Made by a program: the position numbers and the translations under genes. The notes under the pieces were generated by a model, which was not told where the DNA came from, did no database searches, and was given only the letters and a program-made list of their open reading frames with translations. Shown here one piece after another: positions 8,189 through 18,504 of a DNA stretch of 32,186 nucleotides. Numbering within the stretch: the first letter of the stretch is position 1; each line of letters starts with the position of its first letter. Source of the stretch: Prevotella disiens JCM 6334 = ATCC 29426 (GTDB taxonomy: Bacteria; Bacteroidota; Bacteroidia; Bacteroidales; Bacteroidaceae); contig NZ_BAIS01000030.1 of NCBI RefSeq assembly GCF_000613345.1, forward strand, positions 1 to 32,186, given 5' to 3'.

Positions 8189-9342
8189 TTAGTTTTTAGC
8201 ACGTTTAGCACGTTTGTTGATGTTTGATTGTACCACACAATAGTCGATGAGTGGAGCACACATATTTCCGAAAAGGATAGCGAGCATCATTCCTTCAGGA
8301 TATCCTGGGTTCAACACACGAATAATGACTGCCATAGCACCTACCAAGAAGCCAAAATACCATTTACCCGTTTCGGTTCTTGCAGATGTTACAGGTCGGT
8401 AGCCATGAAGATTGCACCAAAGCAGAAGCCACCCAAGACGATATGTTCGTACCATTGCAGTGGACTTGCGCCTGTAGAGTGGAATAACCAGCCCATAGCC
8501 GCACCACCGAGGAACACACTAAGCATGGTTTTCCAACTGGCAATGTTAGTCCAAATTAAGATGAGCGCACCGATTGCGATAGCAATAACTGACGTTTCAC
8601 CCACAGAACCTGGTATTAAACCAATAATCATATCGTTCAACGAAGTGTTCACATCCGCCCCTTGTGCGATTTCACCCAATGGGGTTGCCATTGTGAAACC
8701 GTCAGGAAGAGTATATCCAAATCCGAAAGCTTGCGTTGTTGAAGTCCAAATTGTATCGCCTGTCATGCTTGCTGGATACGAGAAGAAAAGGAAAGCACGT
8801 GCTCCTAATGCCACGTTAAAGGTGTTCATACCCGTTCCGCCAAAGATTTCTTTGGTGAATATCACGGCAAAAGCTACTGACAATGCTAACATCCAAAGGG
8901 GTAAGGTGATAGGAATGATAAGGGGAATAAGAATACCACTTACCAAATAGCCTTCTTGAATTTCCTCGCCTTTCCATTGCGCCCAAGCAAATTCGATGCC
9001 AAGACCAACGATATAAGATACTAAGATTTTAGGCAAAAGCATGATAGCACCATAAAGGAACATGCCCATAAAGGTGGCTTCGCCTAATTTTCCAGCAGCT
9101 AATGCGTTTTGATAACCGATGTTGTACATACCGAACAACATTGCAGGAATCAAAGCAATCACTACCATGCTCATAATTCGTTTTGAATCGATGGCATCAT
9201 GGATAGACGTTCCGCTCTTAGAAGTTTCGTGAGGAACGTATAAGAAGGTATCCATACCATCGTAAATACTCTTGAAAGCATGCAATTTTCCACCTTTTTC
9301 AAATTGTGGACGCAACTTATCAAGATAATTTCTTAAACTCAT
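8189..9342 (-). CDS. nqrB: Na+-NQR subunit B (apparent -1 frameshift)
   Basis: Large membrane subunit with about ten helices, carrying covalent FMN and riboflavin and implicated in Na+ passage. Residues DGFTMAT (214-220) fit the flavinylation motif, with Thr220 the likely FMN site. The frame from the ATG at 9342 stops at 8389 right after IFMATD. One extra C (G on the plus strand) at about 8394 turns GACCTG into GACCCTG and joins it to [19 protein letters not shown] and the rest of the C-terminus, ending at 8189 with 384 residues. The join is exact and in a short C run, so an assembly deletion is the simplest reading. Confidence 0.94.
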
Positions 9343-9386
9343 ATTTTAATCACTTAAAGTTTAATATTCTCAAATAATATAAAAGG

Positions 9387-10739
9387 TTACGCGTTTTCCT
9401 TTCTTAGAATGTCCAAACCTTTACGCACAATTTGTTGTAATGGTTGTTTTGAACTATCCACAAACTCTGCTAATGCAAAGTCTTCAGGACTAACTTCGTA
9501 AATTCCGAGTTGTTCTTGCTTATCAATGTTACCCGAAACAATAGATTTAATAAGGTATTCACCATAAATATCCATTGGTAACATGCGGTCGTACTCGCCA
9601 CTCATAATGATATGACGTTCGCCGCCTTTGATGCGCGCGTCCAAATCGTATTCCTTATTCTTTCCTAAAAGCCAACTGAAATAGCTTCGTGATGTAGAAA
9701 AATCTTTGAAACGTGGCATTATCCAACCAGCCATTTCGTCTACATCGTCGCCTTCTGGCATTGCAACAATCTCTGAAGTATGCGCACCGAGGTATGAATT
9801 TTCGCCTGCAATGACTCCTGTCAATGGGTTTCCGTTCAATATGCGCACATGTTCTGTTGTTGTAAGTTTATCTTCCAAAATGTTTTTGATAGGTGTTCCC
9901 ACCAAGGCTTTCACATAAGAAGGCTCTTTCACCTTACTTCCTGCCACTGCAACCAATCGTGTTAAGTCTACTTTACCTGTCTTAAACAATCGCCCGAAAA
10001 AGATAACTGCGGTTGGTTCTACTGTCCAAACCACTTCTCCTTTGTTTACAGGTGATAGATGATTAACCTGAACTCCTACGTTTCCAGCTGGACAAGGACC
10101 GTCAAAGACATTGATTTCTACGTCCTTTGCCGCCGTCAATGCTACATTACTTTGCTTTGCGCCAATTGACAAATAAACTTTTGCAATCTTTGAGAGTGCG
10201 GTTAATCCTGTTTGAAACGCTTCTTCCTGTCCTTCAAGTTCATACTCGAAGTCGCCTTGTAATGGTTTATCTCTTAATGCGGACACAAAAATAGCCTTCG
10301 GCATTGTGTCGGGAGTGGTTGAAACAGCATACGGTAGTTGGTTAATATAACCAAATAACCCCGCTTCCAGCAAAGCCTTTTTCACCTCTTCGCCATTGAT
10401 TTTCGATAGGTTTTTCGCTCCGAAATCTACGGCTTCTTGGGTTTCGTCAGCTTCAATGCTTACATAGAGAATCTTCCTTCGTTCTCCTCTAACCACCTCT
10501 TTCACAATTCCACTCACTGGTGATGCGAATCTTATTTCCTCAGAATTCTTGTTCACAAAAATTGCTTCTCCAGCTTTAACATGGTCGCCTGCCTTTACAG
10601 CCATCTTAGGTGTTACGCCTACAAAATCATCGGGAACGAGCGCAAACTCTTTCGATAACTTCGTTGGCATAGTTTGTTTTTTAGCACGCCCTTTGAGTTT
10701 TATGTCTAAACCCTTACGCAACCTTATTAAATTTACCAT
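9387..10739 (-). CDS. nqrA: Na+-NQR subunit A
   Basis: Soluble cytoplasmic-side subunit of Na+-NQR that contacts NqrB and is linked with quinone binding. The 450-residue length, the N-terminal MVNLIRLRKGLDIKLKG, and the glycine-rich FDGPCPAGNVGVQVNHLSP region (about 213-231) match the family. The ATG at 10739 is the first gene of the operon A-B-C-D-E-F; gaps are 44, 11, 35, 2 and 7 nt, so one transcript is expected. Promoter-like sequence lies about 36 nt upstream, back to back with tamB. The frame is intact. Confidence 0.97.
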   Translation of the reverse strand: MVNLIRLRKGLDIKLKGRAKKQTMPTKLSKEFALVPDDFVGVTPKMAVKAGDHVKAGEAIFVNKNSEEIRFASPVSGIVKEVVRGERRKILYVSIEADETQEAVDFGAKNLSKINGEEVKKALLEAGLFGYINQLPYAVSTTPDTMPKAIFVSALRDKPLQGDFEYELEGQEEAFQTGLTALSKIAKVYLSIGAKQSNVALTAAKDVEINVFDGPCPAGNVGVQVNHLSPVNKGEVVWTVEPTAVIFFGRLFKTGKVDLTRLVAVAGSKVKEPSYVKALVGTPIKNILEDKLTTTEHVRILNGNPLTGVIAGENSYLGAHTSEIVAMPEGDDVDEMAGWIMPRFKDFSTSRSYFSWLLGKNKEYDLDARIKGGERHIIMSGEYDRMLPMDIYGEYLIKSIVSGNIDKQEQLGIYEVSPEDFALAEFVDSSKQPLQQIVRKGLDILRKENA

Positions 10740-10760
10740 ACTTTTAGTTAATGAATTCTT

Positions 10761-10784
10761 ATGCTAATTCAGCATGCAAATATA
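10761..10784 (-). promoter_or_regulatory. Probable nqr operon promoter
   Basis: The minus strand carries TATATTTGCA at 10775-10784, a strong -7 match, with a weaker TTTC -33 box about 19 nt upstream. Overlapping its downstream edge, around the expected start of transcription, is a small palindrome ATGCT-AATTC-AGCAT (10761-10775) that could be an operator or simply part of the 5' end. Confidence 0.55.
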
Positions 10785-10847
10785 GCAAATTTTAGGGAGT
10801 TTAGAAACTTTTTGTATCATTAATTTTAATATAAGATTGAAAAATTG

Positions 10848-10855
10848 TAGATTTG
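10848..10855 (+). promoter_or_regulatory. Possible tamB -7 promoter box
   Basis: TAGATTTG followed by CA matches the Bacteroidetes -7 consensus; no convincing -33 box lies 19-21 nt upstream. If used, transcription would begin only a few bases before the TTG at 10864, implying a very short leader. Confidence 0.35.
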
Positions 10856-10863
10856 CACTTGAT

Positions 10864-13800
10864 TTGAAGAAGCTAAGAACTTTTATACGCTGGTTTGTAT
10901 GGTCTGCAATAGGACTGTACTTGCTTACGATAGTGTTATTGCGCATGTCTTTTGTGCAGCACTTTGTAGGCTCACAAGTTGCAAATGCCCTCTCCGAAAA
11001 GCTTGGAACAAAGGTTTCGGTAGAGCGTGTCGATTTAGGAATGTTAAACCATTTTGTGGTAGACGGAGTTGTTATCAACGACCAAACCGACAAACTCATG
11101 GCGAGAGCCACACGCATTGCAGCAAAAATTGATATTTGGACACTCATTAAGGAGGGGAAAGTGCGCATCACATCAGCGCAAATCTTCGGAATGAATGCCC
11201 AGCTTTATCGTGCGACCCCTACTTCAAAGCCTAATTTTCAATTTGTTATCGATTCCTTGGCTTCACGCGATACCACTTCGAAAAAGCCGTTAGACTTGCG
11301 CATTCAAAGTTTGATTGTGCGCCATACCAACGTGCGTTACGATGTTCTTTCCCAACCTACGACACATCATCGTCTGAATTTCAACCATTTAGACTTGCGC
11401 AATGTTTCGGGACACATCAATTTAAACGAACTGACCGACCAACAAATCAAAGCTGCAATCCGCAACTTTTCGTTCACCGAAGCATCGGGTTTAGACCTTA
11501 AAAACTTGCGTTTAAATCTTACAGCCAATCAGAAAAGTATAGAAATGAAAGATGTTTTTGTGGAACTTCCACAATCGAAAATTTCTATACCTTTCTATCA
11601 AGCAACTTTCAAAAAGGGTGAAAAGAAGCCTAATCTAAACCGTGCAAGACACGAATTGCGCATAAAAAATTCGTATATTACGCCACAAGATTTGGCTTTC
11701 CTCCTACCCCAACTCCGCCCATTTGGGACAAAATTGCATTTGAAAGCAAACGTTGCAGGTGATTTGCAGCAGTTGAACATAAAAAAAATTGTATTGCGTG
11801 CCGAAGACAGAAGTATTGTTGCCGATTTGCAGGGCCAATTGAAAAATTTGCAAAACAGCCTATTTTGGAACATAAAAGCTATTGTTTTGCACGTCAAAAG
11901 CGGCACTATTAAAAATGTAGCGAAGGCTTTCCATTTTAACCTACCGAAGGAAATCTACAATATTGGGGATATAAATTTTAAAGGAAAGGTGTCAGGTGGA
12001 GGGCAAAATCACCATGTAAAAGGAACTTTAACACTTGCTGCGGGCAATGCCGATGTTGATGTTTCGCTCAACGGAAAAAACCTTCGGGGCGAGCTACATA
12101 CCCAACATTTTGCGTTGGGAAATATTCTTACGTCGTCGCACATCAACGCTTTTGTTGCCGACTTGTTTGTCGAAGGTACTACCGACCTTAACCACCTGTA
12201 TGCCAAGGGTTCTATTCCACTCCTCGACTACAATGGTTATGCCTACCGCAACATCAAAGTGGACGGATTTTACCTCAACGATGCGTTCCGTGGAAAACTA
12301 TCGTTAGACGACCCAAATGGTAGAATTTACATTGACGGAACGGTGGGAAATATTCGGAAATTCATGGCAAAGCGGGCAAAAATCAATGTAGATGCGCAAA
12401 TCAATGCCAAGGCTGTGAACCTTCATAACCTACGTCTAACCAATGTTTTAGGCAATCGCTCGTTCACATTCAATTCGAAAATTGTCGGCAGTGGAACGAC
12501 CTTAGACGATTTGATAGGACAATTATCAATAGACGACTTCACTTTGCATGAGCCACATCGTAATATTAAGGTAAATCATTTGGATTTGAAAACATCAGTT
12601 AGCCTGTTGAATAAGTCCATTACGCTTAATTCCGACTTTGGAACTGCTTCTATTTCAGGACGTTTCAACTATAAAACACTCGTTCAAAGTATTAAAAATG
12701 TGGTGGGAACCTATCTTCCTGCGATAGTAGGCAGTCCGCAACGTTGGACAAAAGGAGTGGGCAACAATGCTTTCACTCTGACTGCCAACATCAAAAATAC
12801 CGATTTGTTGCATGAATTGGCGAAAGTTAAAGTGGATATTCCACAATATTTAAATCTTAATGCCACCATAAACGAAGCGCGTAACGCATTGGATTTAAGC
12901 CTCAATGCGCCTCAAATCACTTACGCCAACAACGAAATTGAAAATTTGCAGGTAGATATTACAACGCAAAACAAAGGGTTGGACATTCAGTTACAGGGCA
13001 ATCGTACTGACTTTTCGGGGCGGCACATTTCACTAAACACGCACGCTATCGCTCGCAACAACCAACTACAAACGCTGTCTTCATTCGATACGCATGGCAA
13101 AAAACCTATCCGTGGACAAATCAATTGTGCGGCTTCGTTCAAGCGAACACGAGGAAATTTGGCAACTCATCTCCACTTCTCGCCTTCGAAAATTATGGTC
13201 GATACGATAGGATTGGAGGTTCAACCTTCCGATTTAACCTATTCGCACAACAATTTGTATATCAATTACTTCGAATTATCGAATAAAGCACAACATATTA
13301 TTATAAATGGGCAAGCATCGGGCAATCCGTCTGACTCCTTAATCGTCCAACTCAAAGATATTGATGTGCCGTATATTCTCGAAGCAGTTAATTTCCATAG
13401 CGTTACATTCGACGGTATCGCATCGGGCGAAGTTGCCATTAAATCGCTTTTTACCAATCTGCAAGCGCACGCAAAACTTACTGTAAAGAAGTTTGAATTT
13501 CAAGATACTGACATGGGAACGCTCTTTGCAGACGCCGATTACACCCATAGCGAAGGGCGCATTAATGTGGACGCAAAAGCCATTAGCGACGATAACATAA
13601 CCGATGTGGGCGGATATATTGACATCAAACGCAAGTATATTAACTTGCCAATTACTGCCCACGATACAAAATTAGACTTCTTGAACAAATTTTGCAAAGC
13701 CTTTATGGATAATATCAACCTGCGTGGAAACGGCTGGGTAAAGGTGGTTGGACCGCTATCTGATGTAAATCTTGAAGGCGATATGCTGGCTTCGGGGTCT

Positions 13801-15293
13801 GTGCGACTAAAAGCTCTCGGCACAACCTACACCCTTCATGAGGCAGAGTGCGCCTTATTCCGAACGAAATATACTTTGAACGTGATACAGTCTACGATGC
13901 TGACGGCAACATTGGCATTGTTACGGGCGGATTACACCACCAAGCGTTGCGACATCTTACGTTCGATATTGATGTAAATGCCAAGAATTTAATGGTTTAC
14001 AACCATGGGCGGTACGACACAAACAATACTTTTTGGGGCAAAGTATATGGCAATGGTATGTGCCAACTCATTGGGCGAGAGAACGAAACGACTATCAATG
14101 TGAACATGGAACCCACCAAAAATTCGTTCATAACCTACAATGCAGCAAAAAATTCTATTGACGAAAATTCGTTCATTCGTTGGCGTGATATGACGCCAGA
14201 CACGCTTTCGGCAACCATAACTCAAACCACACAATGGCAAAAACGCGACTCAATTGACAATAATATCTCCCCTATTGCAAGTGATTTGCACATCAATTGT
14301 CTCATCAATACGAATCCTAATTTCACACTCGGCGTACTTATGGACGAGGCTTCGGGCGACAATATTGAGCTCAATGGGTCGGGTGTCATTCGTGCTACCT
14401 ACTATAATAAAGGCGCATTCAATATATTTGGCAATTACAACATTGAACGAGGACACTATAATTTCACCATTCAGAATATCATTAAACGCCAATTTGCTTT
14501 CCAACCTGGCTCGTTAATTGCCTTCGGAGGAAATCCGTTTGATGCAGCACTCAGTCTGAAAGGCTCTTATATCCTCAATTCTGTGCCGCTATCCGACTTG
14601 CAAATGGGCAATTCGTTCCGCTCAAACAATACAGAAGTGAACTGTTTGTTAGACATTAACGGCACACCTGGGACACCAAAAGTTACTTTCGGATTGGACT
14701 TGCCGAACCTTTCGTCAGATGCAAAGCAAATGGTTTTATCGGTACTCAACTCGGAACAAGACCTTAACCAACAAGTTCTCTATTTGTTGGCAGTAGGAAG
14801 ATTCTACCCACAGACCTCTAACAACGCTGCACAACGCACACCTGGACAAAAAGGACAGGCGTCGCTTGTGATGCAAAGTATTCTTTCGGGAACGCTATCG
14901 CAGCAAATCAACACAATTCTCTCGAATGTTATCAAGGATAATCATTGGAATTTTGGTGCAAATATTGCCACAGGTAACGACGGATTTAGCAATGCCGAAT
15001 ATCAAGGAATTCTGTCGGGCAGTCTGCTAAACAACCGTTTGCTCATCAATGGCGAGTTTGGTTATCGCGATAATGTAGCCACCAACACATCGGCATTTAT
15101 CGGTGATTTCGACATCAAATACCTTTTGACACCAAGTGGAAATATAGCTCTGAACTTCTACAACCGAGCCAACGACCGATATTTCACCCGAAATTCGCTC
15201 AACACACAAGGCATTGGTGTCATCATGAAGAAAGATTTCACCAACATTTGGGATTTATTTGGTGTCAAGAAAAAGAAGAAAAAGAAAAAATAA
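10864..15293 (+). CDS. tamB: TamB-like translocation/assembly module protein (apparent -1 frameshift)
   Basis: Very large AsmA/TamB-type envelope protein, a bridge between inner and outer membrane implicated in outer-membrane protein assembly and lipid transport. The repaired product is about 1476 residues: an N-terminal membrane anchor (about 9-29), a long beta-rich body of repeated short strands, and a C-terminal TamB (DUF490-type) domain. I prefer the TTG at 10864 (giving MKKLRTFIRWF) over the TTG at 10837, which lies in the promoter. The first frame goes wrong after LHEAE and ends at 13977; one extra G at about 13847 yields HEAEVRLIPNEIYFERD and continues to 15293. The C-terminus is a run of eight lysines. 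No TamA/BamA-like gene is adjacent. Confidence 0.88.
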
Positions 15294-15303
15294 GTAAGGT
15301 TTT

Positions 15304-15858
15304 TTACTCTATCGTCTTGATGATTCGGCAAGGATTTCCAACAGCTACAACGTTGTCGGGAATATCTTTTGTAACGACAGACCCAGCTCCGATGGTAACG
15401 TTATTGCCTATGGTTACGCCAGGAAGTACCACTACGTTGCCGCCAATCCACACATTATTGCCAACAGTAATAGGATAACAATATTGAATATCTTTGTTTC
15501 TTTCGATTGGGTCGAGTGCATGCCCAACCGTGTAAAAGGCGCAATTGGGCGCAATAAACACGTTGTCGCCAAACTTTACCTTCGCTTCGTCAAGAATTAC
15601 AAGGTTGGTATTAGCAAAAAACTTCTCGCCTATCTCGATATTATAACCATAATCGCAGAAAAAAGGGGCGATAATCTTGAACGTTTTCCCTGTTTTTCCA
15701 AACAATTTCCTAAAAGCTGCGTTGCGTTGCTCATCATCTGAAGGCATCATTTGGTTGATACGAAACAACTCGTCTTTGCATTCGTTCAAGCCTTTCAACA
15801 CTTCTGGGTCGCTGCCAATATAGGGTAAACCTTGATTTTGCTTTTCTTTTTCTGTCAT
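15304..15858 (-). CDS. Maltose/galactoside-type O-acetyltransferase (left-handed beta-helix)
   Basis: Acyltransferase of the Maa/LacA/NodL family, which moves acetyl from acetyl-CoA to a sugar hydroxyl. The N-terminal helical 'Mac' region (about 10-65) is followed by hexapeptide repeats building the left-handed helix (70-180), with the catalytic-type His113 in YTVGHALD and the repeated [16 protein letters not shown] pattern. The length, 184 aa, is typical. The true acceptor sugar cannot be read from sequence. It ends 10 nt from the convergent tamB stop and starts 4 nt after the GNAT gene, so it is the last gene of the polyamine cluster. Confidence 0.9.
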   Translation of the reverse strand: MTEKEKQNQGLPYIGSDPEVLKGLNECKDELFRINQMMPSDDEQRNAAFRKLFGKTGKTFKIIAPFFCDYGYNIEIGEKFFANTNLVILDEAKVKFGDNVFIAPNCAFYTVGHALDPIERNKDIQYCYPITVGNNVWIGGNVVVLPGVTIGNNVTIGAGSVVTKDIPDNVVAVGNPCRIIKTIE

Positions 15859-15862
15859 ATCG

Positions 15863-16360
15863 TTACTCGTTTTTTACTTTTTGGTAGGCCCTTCGTGGGT
15901 CGCCATTCGCTAAATAAATGATGCCACAATAGGTAAAACCAAACTTTTTAATGGCATTTCGCATCGGAATATTGTCCTCGTGGGTATCAATTCTAATGTT
16001 GTCAATGGCTTGAAAACAATAGTTTAGAACGCTCGCAAATATACCGTGAACGCCTGATACAGAGGCTATTCTGTGAATTGTTCCATATTTTTCATCGTTC
16101 AACCACCCTACTCCGTCAATTTTCAAATAGGTTGGGTCTTCGCCAATGATGAATGCAAACGTGGCAATGGGCTTACCTTCTGCTGAAAAAACCAAGTAGC
16201 TGTTGCCGTTTTCAATATCATTTTCAATTTGCTTTGTAGTCGGCTGACCATTGCTCCACTGCTTTGTGTTGCCCGATTCAATCATTTTCTTCCTCCCCGA
16301 TGCTATCAATTCGAGGACAAAGTTTAAATCTTTCTTTTCCGACTTCCTTATTTCGAACAT
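15863..16360 (-). CDS. GNAT-family N-acetyltransferase
   Basis: Predicted acetyl-CoA-dependent N-acetyltransferase. The 165-residue product shows the GNAT pattern: an N-terminal strand and helix ([17 protein letters not shown]), a central strand pair ([18 protein letters not shown]), an acetyl-CoA loop (about [12 protein letters not shown]) and a C-terminal [21 protein letters not shown] segment in which the last conserved strand and helix sit. I chose the ATG at 16360, 10 nt after aguB; a longer in-frame start at 16411 would overlap aguB by 41 nt and adds unconserved residues. Co-location with aguA and aguB suggests an amine such as putrescine or agmatine as substrate, but this is only context. 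Confidence 0.82.
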   Translation of the reverse strand: MFEIRKSEKKDLNFVLELIASGRKKMIESGNTKQWSNGQPTTKQIENDIENGNSYLVFSAEGKPIATFAFIIGEDPTYLKIDGVGWLNDEKYGTIHRIASVSGVHGIFASVLNYCFQAIDNIRIDTHEDNIPMRNAIKKFGFTYCGIIYLANGDPRRAYQKVKNE

Positions 16361-16370
16361 TGATTGGCAG

Positions 16371-17255
16371 TTAATCGATAAATCGTTTGGTAATATCGCC
16401 ATAGTTTTCAATGCGTCTGTCGCGAAGGAAGGGCCACCAACGTCTTACGTTTTCGCTTCGATGCAAATCAATTTCAACTATTAAACTCTCTTCATCATCA
16501 TTGCATGCTTGATAATGCAACTCGCCTTGAGGGCCTGCAATGAAGCTACTGCCCCAAAAATTAATACCTTTGGTTTGACCACTTGGGTCGTCTTCATGCC
16601 CAACACGATTGACAGCAATTACAGGCAGACCGTTTGCCACCGCATGCCCACGCATAACGGTCGTCCATGCCGTGCGTTGGCGTTCCTTTTCTTCCTCAGT
16701 ATCAGAACTTTCGTAACCGATTGCAGTCGGGTAAATCAGCATATCTGCGCCCTTCAAAGCCATTAAACGTGCAGCTTCAGGATACCATTGGTCCCAACAA
16801 ATGAGCACGCCGAGACGTCCAACACTGGTGTTAATAGGTTCAAAGCCTAAATCACCTGGTGTAAAATAAAATTTTTCGTAATAAGCAGGGTCGTCAGGAA
16901 TGTGCATTTTACGATACTTTCCAGCAATGGTGCCGTCTTTTTCGAACACCACAGCCGTATTATGATACAATCCTGCCGCACGTTTTTCAAATAAAGATGT
17001 TACCAAGACGATGTTGTTTTCCTTTGCTAACGCTCCAAAATGCTCGGTTGAAGGACCAGGAATGGGTTCGGCTAAGTCGAAATTGTTTACGTCTTCCACC
17101 TGACAAAAGTACAATGAGTTGTGCAATTCCTGCAATACAACGAGTTCAGCACCACGTTTTGCCAAATCTCTGATACCCTCTGTCAAATTTTCTATATTCT
17201 TTTGTGTATCAGCAGTATTGTGCAACTGCAACATTCCTATTTTTAATTCTTTCAT
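16371..17255 (-). CDS. aguB: N-carbamoylputrescine amidase
   Basis: Nitrilase-superfamily amidohydrolase that converts N-carbamoylputrescine to putrescine, CO2 and ammonia. The Glu-Lys-Cys triad is clear: Glu43 (VLQELHN), Lys116 (YRKMHIPDD) and Cys153 (LICWDQWYPE). The 294-residue length is typical. I chose the ATG at 17255 (MKELKIGMLQL); a GTG at 17291 would add 12 residues and overlap aguA. The gene follows aguA by 25 nt, making the two-step agmatine pathway complete here. Confidence 0.95.
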   Translation of the reverse strand: MKELKIGMLQLHNTADTQKNIENLTEGIRDLAKRGAELVVLQELHNSLYFCQVEDVNNFDLAEPIPGPSTEHFGALAKENNIVLVTSLFEKRAAGLYHNTAVVFEKDGTIAGKYRKMHIPDDPAYYEKFYFTPGDLGFEPINTSVGRLGVLICWDQWYPEAARLMALKGADMLIYPTAIGYESSDTEEEKERQRTAWTTVMRGHAVANGLPVIAVNRVGHEDDPSGQTKGINFWGSSFIAGPQGELHYQACNDDEESLIVEIDLHRSENVRRWWPFLRDRRIENYGDITKRFID

Positions 17256-17280
17256 TTTCGTTTTTCCTTTCAATAATTTC

Positions 17281-18351
17281 CTATAAAACACCCTCTGGGA
17301 ACTGCATCGTTAAGCAATGAATTGACCCATGTTGGCGAATAATCGTCAATGAATCAATGCCGATAATATCGTAATTTGGAAACGCAGCCTGTATCCTTTC
17401 CAATGCAACCTTGTCGTATTCGGGCTGATTATAGGTAGGAACAAGCACCGCACCATTCAGTATCAAGAAGTTAGCGTAGGTAGCTGGCAATCGTTCTCCG
17501 TCGTCAAAAATAGCTTTTGGAATAGGAAGTTTGAAGCGTTTGTAAGGCTTTCCGTCTATGGTTCTTAGCGATTTAGCTTGTTCGTCCAAGGCTTTCAACT
17601 CGTCATAATGTGGGTCTGAAGTGTCGTCAGTGCTGACATAAAGGAGCGTATCGTTGGGAGCGCAGCGCAAAATCGTATCAATATGCCCGTCGGTATCGTC
17701 GCCTTGAAGTTCGCCATGATTTATCCAAACCACTCGTTGCATATCGGGAAAGAGCATAAGCAACCGTTTCTCCAAATCGTTTTGTGTCAAAGGTTGGTTG
17801 CGATGAGGTGCTGTAAGACACGAAGTGGTCGTAAACAAAGTATGTTTGCCGTCACTTTCAATCGAGCCACCTTCCAAAATAAAGTCCTTATGGTTCTCTA
17901 ATATGCCGTTAAAGATGCCTTCAAAATAAAGTTTTCGATTGATGCAATTGTCTTTATCAGCAGCAAATTTGTCGCCCCACCCATTGAATTTAAAGTCAAG
18001 AAGGTGGTAAGGCAAACTTGTTTTCTCACCCTTTTCACACGGAATAAGGGTGATTGGCGCAACATCACGAGCCCATGTATCATCGTTTTCTGCCGAGCAA
18101 AATATGATGTTTTGGTATTGTTTTTCGCTAATTCGTGAAGCTATGAGTTGCTGAACTTGGGGCAATTCTTGTGCGACAAGCAACAATTTTTCATACCGAG
18201 TGATAGCATCTGCGAGTTGCAAATAGGTCGTTGTTATATCGTCCAGATAGGGTTTCCAATCTGTTTCTGCATGCGGCCAAATTAGCATAACGCCACTTTG
18301 TGGCTCCCATTCTGCTGGAAATCTAAAGCTATAATTGTTGTTGATGCTCAC
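17281..18351 (-). CDS. aguA: Agmatine deiminase
   Basis: Peptidyl-arginine-deiminase-family enzyme that hydrolyses agmatine to N-carbamoylputrescine and ammonia. Family motifs are FPAEWEPQSGVMLIWPH near the N-terminus, DDTWARDVAP (89-98), ILEGGSIESDG, GDDTDGHIDT and the C-terminal HGSIHC, with Cys346 the expected nucleophile. The length, 356 aa, is typical. The start appears to be GTG at 18351; no ATG fits the conserved N-terminus. It is first in a four-gene unit (aguA, aguB, GNAT, Maa-type) with gaps of 25, 10 and 4 nt. No arginine decarboxylase is in view, so the agmatine source is outside the window. Confidence 0.95.
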   Translation of the reverse strand: MSINNNYSFRFPAEWEPQSGVMLIWPHAETDWKPYLDDITTTYLQLADAITRYEKLLLVAQELPQVQQLIASRISEKQYQNIIFCSAENDDTWARDVAPITLIPCEKGEKTSLPYHLLDFKFNGWGDKFAADKDNCINRKLYFEGIFNGILENHKDFILEGGSIESDGKHTLFTTTSCLTAPHRNQPLTQNDLEKRLLMLFPDMQRVVWINHGELQGDDTDGHIDTILRCAPNDTLLYVSTDDTSDPHYDELKALDEQAKSLRTIDGKPYKRFKLPIPKAIFDDGERLPATYANFLILNGAVLVPTYNQPEYDKVALERIQAAFPNYDIIGIDSLTIIRQHGSIHCLTMQFPEGVL

Positions 18352-18395
18352 GTTTAAAGTTTTATGATAAAGTGAAAGTTGAATTTTACTTTATG

Positions 18396-18403
18396 CAAAC
18401 TTA
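18396..18403 (-). promoter_or_regulatory. Probable aguA promoter -7 box
   Basis: The minus strand reads TAAGTTTGCA here, a good -7 match about 45 nt upstream of the aguA GTG. A clear -33 box is not visible. The 153-bp gap before the CYTH gene holds nothing else I can name. Confidence 0.45.
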
Positions 18404-18504
18404 CAATATTTTTTCCGCTTTCACCCTTAATTATAGATATTTTATGCTCACTCCACTCTTTTTTTGTCCACTTTGGTTCATACCAGGTTGGAGTTACACA
18501 AGCG

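Noticed and set aside
7512..8192. A 226-codon plus-strand ORF opposite nqrC
   Set aside because: It is an antisense shadow of a clear nqrC; the product is low in recognisable motifs and the strand has no promoter there.
8228..8950. A 240-codon plus-strand ORF opposite nqrB
   Set aside because: Antisense to a well-conserved gene. Length alone is explained by codon bias of nqrB.
13977..15293. Treating tamB as two separate genes
   Set aside because: The frames join exactly inside one TamB protein when one base is added, and the second frame has no start site of its own beyond a GTG inside the shared segment.
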